From Psychrobacter sp. Ps6 (GTDB lineage Bacteria; Pseudomonadota; Gammaproteobacteria; Pseudomonadales; Moraxellaceae): a DNA stretch of 64,000 nt. The position numbers were made by a program, and so were the translations under genes. Below are positions 45,470 to 55,100 of this stretch, piece after piece. Under the pieces are notes generated by a model. The model saw only the letters and a list, made by a program, of their open reading frames with translations, was not told the DNA's origin and searched no databases. The stretch's first letter is position 1. Each line of letters starts with the position of its first letter. The stretch spans positions 1 to 64,000 of the forward strand of contig NZ_JADQAI010000010.1 of assembly GCF_022129235.1 (NCBI RefSeq), in the 5' to 3' direction.

Positions 45470-46152
45470 TAGTCGAAATCACTTAGGTCAAGCTCATCGT
45501 CTGTGGATATATCATTAAAATCTATCTTATTAATTTGATTTGGCTTTGTGCTACGAGATCGTAAAGTGACGCTCATGCTAACTGCTCTAAAAAATCTAGA
45601 AATGTCTTTAGCATCATGTGCTTTGAACACCGGCGTTTCAAGGTCATTAATAAATTGTTTTAACATATGTATATTAGCATCTGCTCCAATACCCATTGCC
45701 ATTCTTACGGCTTTGCTGGCACGTTCAGATTCTTGTAATTCGACAAAGGGTTGTTCCCAATTATCTGTAGGGTTGCCATCAGACACCAATACTAGAGTAG
45801 GCTTGTATGCTCGACTTGGTATGAGCTCTTTGTCTTCTAACAATTCTTTTGCCATTGTCATTGCACTACCCATGGGAGTACCGCCACTTGCTACTAAGTC
45901 TTGCATACCTGATATTTCATCAGCTGAAGTTAGAGGTAATATCATCGAAGCATTCTCTCCCCCAAATGCGATGATAGCGACTTGGATAACTGCATTGAGA
46001 TGGCTTTCTTTGCCAAACGATATCAGCATGTCTTTAAGTGCTAAATTCAGAGCTTCCATTTTTCCATCTATACTCATACTACCGCTAGTATCTGCCAAAA
46101 TAATAACTGGTAGAGGACGTGGCTTAGCAGCTGCGAATTCGCGCATTGCCAT
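45469..46152 (-). CDS. TerY-like von Willebrand factor A protein
   Basis: 227 aa, single vWA domain. The MIDAS metal site is intact: DTSGSMS (Asp21, Ser23, Ser25), Thr in SGGTPMGSAM and Asp in VSDGNPTD. Sequence and neighbours match TerY, the vWA member of the TerY-P triad described in tellurite-resistance and DNA/RNA-processing gene clusters. It probably serves as a phospho-regulated scaffold binding a partner through the metal. First gene of the seven-gene minus-strand operon; AAGGAAA lies 5 nt before the ATG. Alternative: a general YfbK-like vWA protein, less likely given the phosphatase and kinase. Confidence 0.88.
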   Translation of the reverse strand: MAMREFAAAKPRPLPVIILADTSGSMSIDGKMEALNLALKDMLISFGKESHLNAVIQVAIIAFGGENASMILPLTSADEISGMQDLVASGGTPMGSAMTMAKELLEDKELIPSRAYKPTLVLVSDGNPTDNWEQPFVELQESERASKAVRMAMGIGADANIHMLKQFINDLETPVFKAHDAKDISRFFRAVSMSVTLRSRSTKPNQINKIDFNDISTDDELDLSDFD

Positions 46153-46527
46153 AATTATTTCCTTACATTAGACGAGATTTATTGCACTATCCTACTGTCT
46201 AATCTTACAGAGGTAAAGCAGTTTATTAAGACTTTCTCGAGCAAATATTTTTAAATGTTATTGTCAACTTGTACATAAACTAGAATGGTTTTAGCTATGA
46301 AACCCTGACTGTCACAGAGCCAACAGACAAATCTTATGATTAGCAATTTGTAGTGCAAGCTTTATATAAACAGGCTTAGATGAATTATCGATATAGTATG
46401 TTCACATTTTGGTAGGTAATCAGTTTATCTATAAATGCTATCTGTAGACCCGTAATATTGTAGGTAACGGCATCTAGTAATACTTAACTCATAGATGTAA
46501 ATTAATTCTGTAAAATCTCATTACTTC

Positions 46528-46667
46528 AAACCCCGATATTAATAGCGTCACCTAAGAAAAATAAATTTCATACTCCAGCCCTCTACACTATATAGATAAA
46601 CCCCAATATCAGACACGCCACCTGAGTATTTGTTGTAAGGCTGTAATTCCCTCTAAGCTATATGATA
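46528..46667. repeat. Two degenerate 70-bp direct repeats
   Basis: Two conserved blocks recur with a period of exactly 70 bp: AAACCCCRATAT followed by CG.CACCT.AG (46528 and 46598) and CCCTCTA..CTATAT (46579 and 46649). Overall identity is only about 53% by hand count; a partial third copy (CGATATCCTCACCTAAGAA) sits near 46759. Spacer/repeat structure does not fit CRISPR. Confidence 0.4.
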
Positions 46668-47162
46668 AAAGGCGTAAAAGTAATTTATTGTGTAGGACTA
46701 TTTTAACTGCTTGTTTCTTTATTCTATTAAAGTTAATAATGCAATACCCTAAAAATCGCCGATATCCTCACCTAAGAAGCAGATCGTATCTAATTTATAA
46801 TAATGAATAAAGGTTTAAAATTGAGTCGAAATATATGTAATGTACATTCATATTGCTCATAAAATGATAAGCGATGTTAAGTGAATCGCCTGGACAATAT
46901 GAAAGTGTATTTTACCTGAGCAGCCAGCAACGCCTAACCAATTAAGATTGTTATGATATTGCTTTTTAAACTCAAAAGATAATATATAGCCAATTGTAAT
47001 ACTCTGTCTATCATGACTGCAGAGTTTCAGGTACGCACCAGCCTTAGAGTCAACGGTTTGAAAGTTGACCACGTAGAAAGATAATCAGCTCATTTGCTAC
47101 ACGTATTCAAGGTTTCAATCTATAACGCAATTTGAATAATGTGGAAAAGACCTAGTGGTTTA

Positions 47163-47190
47163 TTGATAAAGCGTTATACCAGGGTATAAT
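47163..47190 (+). promoter_or_regulatory. BREX promoter with overlapping palindromic operator
   Basis: TTGATA (47163-47168), 16-nt spacer, perfect TATAAT (47185-47190). A perfect palindrome TTATACC-AG-GGTATAA (47174-47189) covers the spacer and most of the -10, so a dimeric repressor bound there would block transcription. It lies 78 bp before the brxA ATG. Confidence 0.65.
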
Positions 47191-47267
47191 GACAAACAAT
47201 TTTAGGGCCATTAACTTACAAAGATGATTGACACAACTTCTTCATTATTCAATGAGAGCTTATAGTT

Positions 47268-48047
47268 ATGACTACAAAAGAAAATCAACAAAAATTTGGC
47301 TTTAAATTCGGGCAAAATGGTGCACATTCAGCCCGCACTATGATGTTCTCGGAGCTGACACAACTATTTGAGGGACAACCAGTAAATGCAAAACCTGACG
47401 ATTATCGTGATGATATTGAGCAGGCTAACGTTTTACATAAACCTACCAGTAAGTCGCGCACCTTGACTTGGCGACATCTCGTCGATTTGTATGGCATGGA
47501 TACAGAAATTACACTTTTTCGAATCTTCCGACAATTATGGGAGAGTGATGCTAGCGCACGTCCTTTACTGGCGTGTCAGATGGCATTGACGCGTGATCCT
47601 ATATTAGAGATGTCCAAAGCCAAAATATTATCTCTGCAGTTAGGTGAACACTTGCCAAGAGAAGATATGGAACAGGCTATTAGTGATCAGTATCCTGACA
47701 GGTTCAGTGCAGCGTCGCTCAAATCTCTAGCGCAAAATGTTAACGGCACATGGACAAACGCAGGTTATTTGCACGGACGGAACAAAAAGCATCGAGCTGA
47801 GCCTGACGTGAGGCCGGTTAATGTGGCATTTGCTCTATTACTCGGCTATCTACAGGGAGCGACCGGAAATCGGCTGTTTAATACCGAATGGACTAAAATC
47901 CTGGGTTGTCGTCAGGAACGTTTGGTCGAGCTGACAAGGCAGGCAAGCTACAGTGGTTTAATTGATTTCAAGCACTCTAGTGAGGTGATGGAAGTGACAT
48001 TTCCTAACTATTTAAATGAGGAAGAGGAGTCATGGATATATGAGTAA
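47268..48047 (+). CDS. brxA: BREX protein BrxA (DUF1819)
   Basis: Small helical DNA-binding BREX subunit, 259 aa (family usually about 200-260). DUF1819 features include an N-terminal FSELTQLFEG, a long helical middle (ITLFRIFRQLWESDASARPLLACQMALTRDP) and WTNAGYLHGRNKKHRAEPD before a final helical domain. It is the usual first gene of type I BREX operons, and brxB follows with a 8-nt overlap, as elsewhere. A palindrome-controlled promoter lies upstream. Length is at the long end owing to an Asn/Lys-rich N-terminus. Confidence 0.9.
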   Translation: MTTKENQQKFGFKFGQNGAHSARTMMFSELTQLFEGQPVNAKPDDYRDDIEQANVLHKPTSKSRTLTWRHLVDLYGMDTEITLFRIFRQLWESDASARPLLACQMALTRDPILEMSKAKILSLQLGEHLPREDMEQAISDQYPDRFSAASLKSLAQNVNGTWTNAGYLHGRNKKHRAEPDVRPVNVAFALLLGYLQGATGNRLFNTEWTKILGCRQERLVELTRQASYSGLIDFKHSSEVMEVTFPNYLNEEEESWIYE

Positions 48048-48585
48048 TCGATTGAATCGCCTGATTCAAAGCTATTCTAGTTATATTAGTATTCCCTGGA
48101 TGAGAGGATTGGCAGATGAGCAGCGTGTACTGTTTGCCGTCTACCACAAAGAAGATGAACTAAAGCTACGAGCGCGTACTGAAGAGTTCCGTTTGGCGAC
48201 TGAAAGCGCAGGACATACTTGGTTAGAGTTGGATATAACGCGCCTGTTTCCTGAATGGATGGCAGAACAAAAATACCGTGAAGACTATTTTGAAGATCCA
48301 GAGTTTTTGAAGTCTAAGTATAAGGTATTTACTCGACAGTCTGTGGAGCTGTTAGCAGAGCGTATTCAAAATGAAGCTGATGAAGACACCCTGGTGGCTC
48401 TAGTAGGGTGTGGCACATTATTTGGCTTAGCTTCCGTATCGGACTTTGTAAAGCAATTAGCTCTTCATGTACCAGGTCGCTTACTGGTATTGTTTCCAGG
48501 AGAGTATATTGATAACACCTATCGATTGCTAGATGCTCGCGATGGCTGGGGTTATCAGGCCACAGCGATTACAGCAGAAAACTAA
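48040..48585 (+). CDS. brxB: BREX protein BrxB (DUF1788)
   Basis: 181 aa from ATG 48040. DUF1788 proteins begin as this one does (RLNRLIQSYSSYISIPWMRGLADEQRVLFAVY) and show LVALVGCGTLFGLASVSDFVKQL and RLLVLFPGEYIDNTYRLLDARDGWGYQA, a PglZ-interaction-type P-loop-less alpha/beta protein. Its catalytic role is unknown. GAGGAAGAGGAG lies just before; the frame opens 8 codons earlier at 48016. The start overlaps the brxA stop by 8 nt. Confidence 0.9.
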   Translation: MSNRLNRLIQSYSSYISIPWMRGLADEQRVLFAVYHKEDELKLRARTEEFRLATESAGHTWLELDITRLFPEWMAEQKYREDYFEDPEFLKSKYKVFTRQSVELLAERIQNEADEDTLVALVGCGTLFGLASVSDFVKQLALHVPGRLLVLFPGEYIDNTYRLLDARDGWGYQATAITAEN

Positions 48586-48630
48586 TATATATTAATAATA
48601 TACCTACCTGTCTTACTTTAGATCAGCGTA

Positions 48631-51600
48631 ATGTTTGCAATGGAGCTTGAAGAAATGTTGAACCGTGAAATTTATCAGTTAGATCCGACGCTGAACCGAT
48701 TAGAAAACAATGGTGTTGCAGAAGTAAAAGATGATCAGTCTAGTCAAGCTCTTAAAACTTTGCGTTATGAAATACAGACATTCGTCTGTGATGGTGAGTA
48801 TGAAGCTGGATTAGATAAAATTTTATCTGCCTATCTGACAAACCTAAACAGTGATCATGAGCAGCCAGGAGTCTGGATCTCTGGTTTTTTCGGTTCAGGT
48901 AAGTCGCACCTGGCAAAGATGCTTAGAGCTTTTTGGATTAACCAAGAATTCAATGATGGAACTAGAGCAAGGGATATTGCTGATTTGCCATTAGAAATTA
49001 AAGATCAATTCAAAGAGCTGAGCAGTGTTGCTAATCGATATGGTGGTCTTCATGCCGCATCTGGAACATTAGGGTCAGGTGCAAATAATAATGTGCGCAT
49101 GGCGCTACTAAATATCATATTCAAATCTGCCGGGCTCCCAGAACAGTATCATCAGGCTCGTTTTGTGATGTGGCTCAAGAAGAAAAATATTTTTGAAAGC
49201 ATTAAAGCACGTGTTGAAGATGAAGGAGATTGTTGGGAAGACGAATTAGAAGATCTGTATGTCTCTCGTAGTATTGCTAGGGCATTGCTTGAAGAAGACA
49301 ATACGCTAGGTGAAGACTTCAAAGAGGTGCGTCAGCTTCTTCGTGAACAGTATCCCATTGCCTCAGATATTACTAACCAACAGATGGTAGATGCAATTTA
49401 TGATGCTCTGGCATCAGATGGTAGCTTTCCACTAACTCTGATTGTATTAGATGAGGTACAACAATATATTGGCACTGATGCTGAAAAAGCACATCAAGTC
49501 CAAGAAATGGTTGAGACTTGCTGCAAACATTCTAAATTTAAAAGCAAATTGCTATTTGTCGCCACTGGTCAAAGCGCATTGTCGGGCATGGCAAACTTGC
49601 AACGCTTGCTTGGTCGCTTCCAGATTCCTGTACAGCTGTCTGATACTGATGTTGAGTCGGTTATCCGCAAAGTTATCTTACAGAAAAAAGCCTCGGTTAA
49701 ACCCCAGCTAGAGTCTATGCTGCAATCTCATCTAGGAGAAATATCTCGGCAATTACGAGGTACGAAAATTGAACATCACCGTGAAGATGAGAAAGTTCTG
49801 TTGGCTGATTATCCATTATTGCCGGTACGCCGGCGTTTTTGGGAAAAGGTCTTACGTATCGTAGATACAACAGGTACAGTTTCTCAGCTACGCAATCAGC
49901 TCAAAGTCATTCACGAAGCAGCTCAGGCTACAGCAGACAAGCCACTAGGTCATGTCGTGCCAGCTGATTTTATCTATGATCAAATCTCAGTAAACCTTTT
50001 ACAGACGGGTGTAATCTCTAAGGAAATCACAGAAACCATTGGTCGGTTTTCTGCGGGTGATGCTGATGACAAGCTCAAGTCTCGTATACTCGCTTTGGTC
50101 TTGTTGATTGGGAAACTGCCTACTGATCCAGCAGCTGATTGTGGTGTAAGAGCCACCGCTGATATGCTTGCGGATTTACTGATAGAAGACTTTAATAACG
50201 GCAAGGATGCGATCCGTACGGCCGTGCCTCAGTTACTGAAAGAGTTGACTGAAGAAGGTCTGCTGATGGTTATGGAGACTAGCGTAGGCGCTGAATACCG
50301 ACTGCAAACGCAAGAAAGTGCCCAGTGGTATGACACTCTACGTCAGGAGGAGGCAGATCTGCGTGGTAATATGCAGCGCGTCGAAAATATACGTGTGGAC
50401 TTGCTCCATAAATCTATCCGCCAGGACATTAGCAAGATTCGATTGACTCAAGGTAAGTCTAATGAGATGCGTCAGCTGATTGTTAGTTTCGATTTAGAGC
50501 TGCCAAGCGATGCCAGTGAAAAAGTCTATGTTTGGATACAGGACGGTTGGAGTCTTGATGAAAAAAGCTTTATATCCGAAGCCCGTCGTCGTCAGCCTAG
50601 CGAGCCGACAATATTTGTTTATATCCCTGCGCGTAACCGCTCTGAGTTGACCAATGCAATCATTACAGAGAATGCAGCATTTGCGACACTAGAGAAGCGT
50701 GGCATTCCTAATACTGACGCAGGTACGGATGCTCGTAGTGCGATGGAAACTCGCCATCGTGACGCACAAAAGCAAGCCCAAGCTTTATTGAGTGAGATTT
50801 TTGCTGGCGTGCAAGTATTGCAAGCCGGTGGTAGTGAAGTTGAAGGTAATAGCATTGCAGAGCGTGTTGAGACGGCTGCTAAAGCATCCTTAGTTCGTCT
50901 GTATCGTGAGTTTGATGTCGCTGATAATACGGGATGGGGTAAGGTCTATGATCGAGCTCGCAAAGATGGCGGACAGAATGCATTAGAAGCTATAGGTTAC
51001 TCTGATGAGCCTGAGCAGCATCCAGTTTGCGCACAAATCAAACGCTACATAGGAGTATCTAAAAAAGGTAGTGAGATTCGAGATTATTTTTCTGCCGCTC
51101 CCTACGGTTGGCCGCAAGATACTATCGACGGCGCTCTATATGCATTATTGGCCAGTGGTATTCTGATTGCTAAAGGTAATGGCAATCATCCTGTTTCTGT
51201 AAAAGAGTTAGAACGTAAACAAATCAGCCAAACTAATTTTCAACCAGAAAGTATCACTATTCGCCCAGTAGATATGATTAAAATACGTGGTTTAATGAAT
51301 GCTAGCGGCATTGCGTGCCAGCCTGGTGAGGAAGCGGCTAAACTAGATTTGCTAATAGATAAAGGTCGTACATTGGCAAAAGAAGCAGGTGGCGATGCTC
51401 CTTTTCCTGAGCGCCCAAGTTACCGTTTGTTTGATGAGATTGCGCAGCAATCTGGTAATGCCAAGCTTAAATATGTTCTAGATGAGCAAGATGCCATCAA
51501 GCAGTCACTCCAACAATGGGCTGAGACTGCTGATAAGATTCAAAAGAGACGACCTGATTGGTTTGTGTTAAAAGATTTGTTAGACCAGAGTCAGGGTCTG

Positions 51601-52119
51601 TCATTCCAAGCTGATATCCAAGCCGAAGTAAGTGCCATCGAAGCCAATCGCTCGTTACTCGACGAACCTAACCCAATTACTAGCCTTAGTAAGCAATTGG
51701 TTGATAAGTTACGTGAGGCCGTACAGTATCGTGTAGATAGTTACCTCGAACAGCATGCCAAGAATTTGGCTCAGTTGGAAGATGATAGCTATTGGCAGCA
51801 ACTAGATGATACTCAGAAAAATGAGATTCTGAATAAGTTTAAGCTAACGACGTTTAATCAGCCGGCTCTAAACAATGCTGATGCAATTATCGACGCACTG
51901 AATGAGGTTAGTCTAGAGCAATGGAGAGATCGTACAGATGCTCTAGCCAGCAAGTTTGATAATGCACGCATGGAGGCGTTACGAAGATTGCAGCCTAAAG
52001 TACAATATATTGCTCTGCAACGAGCGACTTTTGAGACAGAGGAAGACGTCAATACCTGGCTAGCGGAAGTTAAAACTCAAATTCTTGATAAACTTAGTGA
52101 TGGACCGGTGACTTTCTAA
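48631..52119 (+). CDS. brxC: BREX ATPase BrxC
   Basis: Large P-loop ATPase of type I BREX, 1162 aa. N-terminal MLNREIYQLDPTLNRLENNGVA is the family opening; Walker A is GFFGSGKSH (85-93, Lys91); Walker B is LIVLDEVQQYIG (Asp274-Glu275); a long helical C-terminal region follows. BrxC forms oligomers with PglX and PglZ. ATG 48631 is given, but GGAG 9 nt before the in-frame ATG at 48655 makes that start also likely and would match most homologues. Ends in TAATG with pglX. Confidence 0.93.
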   Translation: MFAMELEEMLNREIYQLDPTLNRLENNGVAEVKDDQSSQALKTLRYEIQTFVCDGEYEAGLDKILSAYLTNLNSDHEQPGVWISGFFGSGKSHLAKMLRAFWINQEFNDGTRARDIADLPLEIKDQFKELSSVANRYGGLHAASGTLGSGANNNVRMALLNIIFKSAGLPEQYHQARFVMWLKKKNIFESIKARVEDEGDCWEDELEDLYVSRSIARALLEEDNTLGEDFKEVRQLLREQYPIASDITNQQMVDAIYDALASDGSFPLTLIVLDEVQQYIGTDAEKAHQVQEMVETCCKHSKFKSKLLFVATGQSALSGMANLQRLLGRFQIPVQLSDTDVESVIRKVILQKKASVKPQLESMLQSHLGEISRQLRGTKIEHHREDEKVLLADYPLLPVRRRFWEKVLRIVDTTGTVSQLRNQLKVIHEAAQATADKPLGHVVPADFIYDQISVNLLQTGVISKEITETIGRFSAGDADDKLKSRILALVLLIGKLPTDPAADCGVRATADMLADLLIEDFNNGKDAIRTAVPQLLKELTEEGLLMVMETSVGAEYRLQTQESAQWYDTLRQEEADLRGNMQRVENIRVDLLHKSIRQDISKIRLTQGKSNEMRQLIVSFDLELPSDASEKVYVWIQDGWSLDEKSFISEARRRQPSEPTIFVYIPARNRSELTNAIITENAAFATLEKRGIPNTDAGTDARSAMETRHRDAQKQAQALLSEIFAGVQVLQAGGSEVEGNSIAERVETAAKASLVRLYREFDVADNTGWGKVYDRARKDGGQNALEAIGYSDEPEQHPVCAQIKRYIGVSKKGSEIRDYFSAAPYGWPQDTIDGALYALLASGILIAKGNGNHPVSVKELERKQISQTNFQPESITIRPVDMIKIRGLMNASGIACQPGEEAAKLDLLIDKGRTLAKEAGGDAPFPERPSYRLFDEIAQQSGNAKLKYVLDEQDAIKQSLQQWAETADKIQKRRPDWFVLKDLLDQSQGLSFQADIQAEVSAIEANRSLLDEPNPITSLSKQLVDKLREAVQYRVDSYLEQHAKNLAQLEDDSYWQQLDDTQKNEILNKFKLTTFNQPALNNADAIIDALNEVSLEQWRDRTDALASKFDNARMEALRRLQPKVQYIALQRATFETEEDVNTWLAEVKTQILDKLSDGPVTF

Positions 52120-55100
52120 TGGCAACAACTCGACAACCTCTTGATAAAGCATTGCGTCGTACGTTAGAAGCGACAGTGATTAAAGCTCGTGATATTGCTG
52201 AGCTAGCGGCAAATCAAGCAATTAATCGTCTGGGTGTAGGTGATGCTAAACCTGCTGACTATTTAAATGATGAGCAGCGCAAATTACGTACTCGCTTGCG
52301 CGCGCGTGGTCGTCAATTGGGCGACATTAAACATGATAATGGTCGTCAAGCCACTCATAAACTAGTCATCGAAGTGGCTTATGAGCACTGGCACCGTATG
52401 CTATTTGCTCGGTTTCTTGAGCAAAATAACTTGCTCATGTATGACGAACACACTTCGTTAAGCTTAGATGAATGTAATGAGTTAGCCCAAGACTCTGATA
52501 CAGCTCGCGATGATTTAGAGCGTGGCTGTGAAAGCGGTTGGGAGTTGGCAGGCGTGTTGGCATCGAAGATGTTGCCGCAGATTTTTCGTATAGACTCGCC
52601 AGTGTTTGAGTTAGAGTTCGCTCCTGAACATCAGCGTAGTCTAGAGCAACTTGTCACTGGGCTGTCTTTAGCAACTTTTCAAGCTCAGGATAGCTTAGGC
52701 TGGGTATATCAGTTTTGGCAAAGCAAGCGCAAAGATGAAGTAAATAAATCTGAAGTGAAGATAGGCGCAGATGAGTTGTCGCCTGTCACTCAGCTATTTA
52801 CTGAACCTTACATGGTCAGCTTTTTGATAGACAATGCCTTGGGTGCTTGGTGGGCTGGCAAACGACTGACTGACAGTGATTGGCAAAATGCTAGCAGCGA
52901 ACAAGAGCTACGCAATAAAGCCGCTATTCCAGGCGTATCACTTGAATATTTACGCTTCGTACAAGATGAACAAACCAAAATATGGCAACCAGCCTCAGGC
53001 ACTTTCGATGCTTGGCCAGATGAGCTTAGTGAATTTAAAGCCATAGATCCATGTTGTGGATCAGGTCACTTCTTAGTTGCTATATTCCTCATGCTTGTGC
53101 CAATGCGTATGCAGCTTGAGAGCCTCAGCGAACAACAAGCCATAGATAAAGTGCTAAGTGAAAACTTACATGGGCTTGAGCTAGACCAACGCTGTGTAGA
53201 GCTGGCAGTTTTCGCCTTAGCGTTAGAAGCTTGGCGATATAAAAATGGTGGTGGATATCGTAGTCTGCCAGAATTACATTTGGCTTGTAGTGGTCTATCT
53301 ATTTCTGCTGCCAGAGACGAATGGAAAGCGCTAAGCCGAAATGCTGGCAAGCAAAACCTAAGTATTGCGCTGGACTGGATGTATCAAACCTTCCAGGATG
53401 CGCCAGTGTTAGGTAGTCTGATTAACCCGCGCCGTAGTGATGCGGCAAAGATTGCTAAATGGAACGACTTACAGCAATTGCTAGGCGAGGCACTAGAAAA
53501 AGACCAAAACAAAGCTCATGACGCTGATAACAGCGATCAAACCAACCAACTAGAAGCAGGGATTGTGGCTCAGGGCTTAGCAAAAGCGGCTGAACTATTA
53601 GGTAGCCAATACACTTGGGTAGTGACTAATGTGCCTTATTTGGCATTAGGAAAACAGGACGACACTCTGAAAGACTATTGTGAAGCTAATTATTCAGAAG
53701 GTAAGAACGATCTTGCAACCGTGTTTCTTGATCGCTGTTTAGAGTTTTGTGTTGAAGGTGGTACATCTAGCGTTGTTTTACCGCAGAACTGGTTATTCTT
53801 AGGTAGTTATAAAAAATTCCGTGAAAAACTTTTAATCAATGATACATGGCATTTTATCGCTCGCTTGGGAGCTAAGTCTTTTCAAACACCTATGTGGGAT
53901 TTTAATGTTCAGTTACTTACCTTGAGTCGTGGCAATACTACTAGCGGAGCAGTGAGTTTGCTAGATATTGGTGGACAAGATAATTGGATTCGAGGTATTG
54001 ATGTATCTGTACCCCGTACTGTGACGAAGAAGAGTGCCAGCTTATTGAAGAATGAAATTAAGAGTGTAAAACAGAGTAAACAACTGGATAACCCGGATGT
54101 GAGAGTAATATTTGGTAAGGAACAAAAAGGCAAGCTTTTTGATCAGTATGCATACTCATATGAAGGACTCACAACCGGCGATCTTGATAGGTTTGTAAGA
54201 TCATTTTGGGAGATTGTACAGAGTTCTGATTGGTCGTTCTATATTCAAAATACAAATTCAAGCTGTCATTATCATGGAAGAACTGACTCTATTCATTGGG
54301 GAATGAATGGAGAAATTGTGGCTGAATTTCCAGGATCATTTATTAAAGGAAAAAAAGCATGGCAAAAGCGAGGGCTCCGGATAACACAGATGAGAGATTT
54401 ACCACCAACGATTTATTCTGGTGAAGTTTTTGGAAAAAATGCAGCAACATTAATTCCGAATGATAGCAAGCACCTTACTGCCATGTGGTGCTTTTGCTCA
54501 TCTCCTGAGTATAGCTTAGCAGTCCGAGAGATTGATCAGTCATTAAAAGTAACTAATGCTACATTAGTGAAAGTCCCTTTCGACCTAGACCACTGGACCA
54601 AAGTAGCCGAAGAGCAGTACCCTAATGGACTACCAGAGCCATATACTAATGATCCTACCCAGTGGATATTCCATGGTCATCCCTGTGGCTCAGTGATTTG
54701 GGATGAAGAAACAAAATGCACTGCGAATGGTGAACTACGAGTTGATGACAGTATATTACAAGTCGCTGTAGCTCGTTTATTAGGTTATCAATGGCCAGCT
54801 GAGAATGATACTGAAATGGAGTTAGCTGTTGAACAAAGACAGTGGGTTGAGCGTAGCAAAGAGCTTAACCAATTTACTGACGACGACGGTATCGTCTGCT
54901 TGCCAGCAGTGCGCGGTGAAAAGGCTGCTGATCAGCGCTTAGAGGCATTACTCCAAGCCGCCTATGGCGAAGCCTGGACGACACCTCTAAAAAATCGCCT
55001 GCTGGAAACGGTAGATGGCAAGTCTCTCAACCAATGGCTACGTGATAAGTTCTTTGAGCAGCACTGCAAACTGTTCCAACATCGTCCCTTTATTTGGCAC

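Larger units (their letters stand above)
46153..47267. other. 1.1-kb divergent intergenic region between two defence operons
   Basis: AT-rich and without a convincing gene; a 71-codon frame at 46857-47072 on the minus strand has no ribosome-binding site or motif. It contains two degenerate 70-bp-period repeats (46528-46667) and a third partial copy near 46754-46780, and the brxA promoter with an overlapping palindrome at 47163-47190. The promoter for the minus-strand operon must lie near 46160-46250, but I see no strong sigma-70 match. Confidence 0.6.

Noticed and set aside
46528..46780. Possible CRISPR array in the intergenic repeats
   Set aside because: Only two or three copies, about 53% identity, period 70 bp, no uniform repeat of 28-37 bp and no cas genes.
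46857..47072. 71-codon minus-strand frame between the defence operons
   Set aside because: No ribosome-binding site, no recognisable motif, basic/aromatic composition typical of chance frames in AT-rich DNA.
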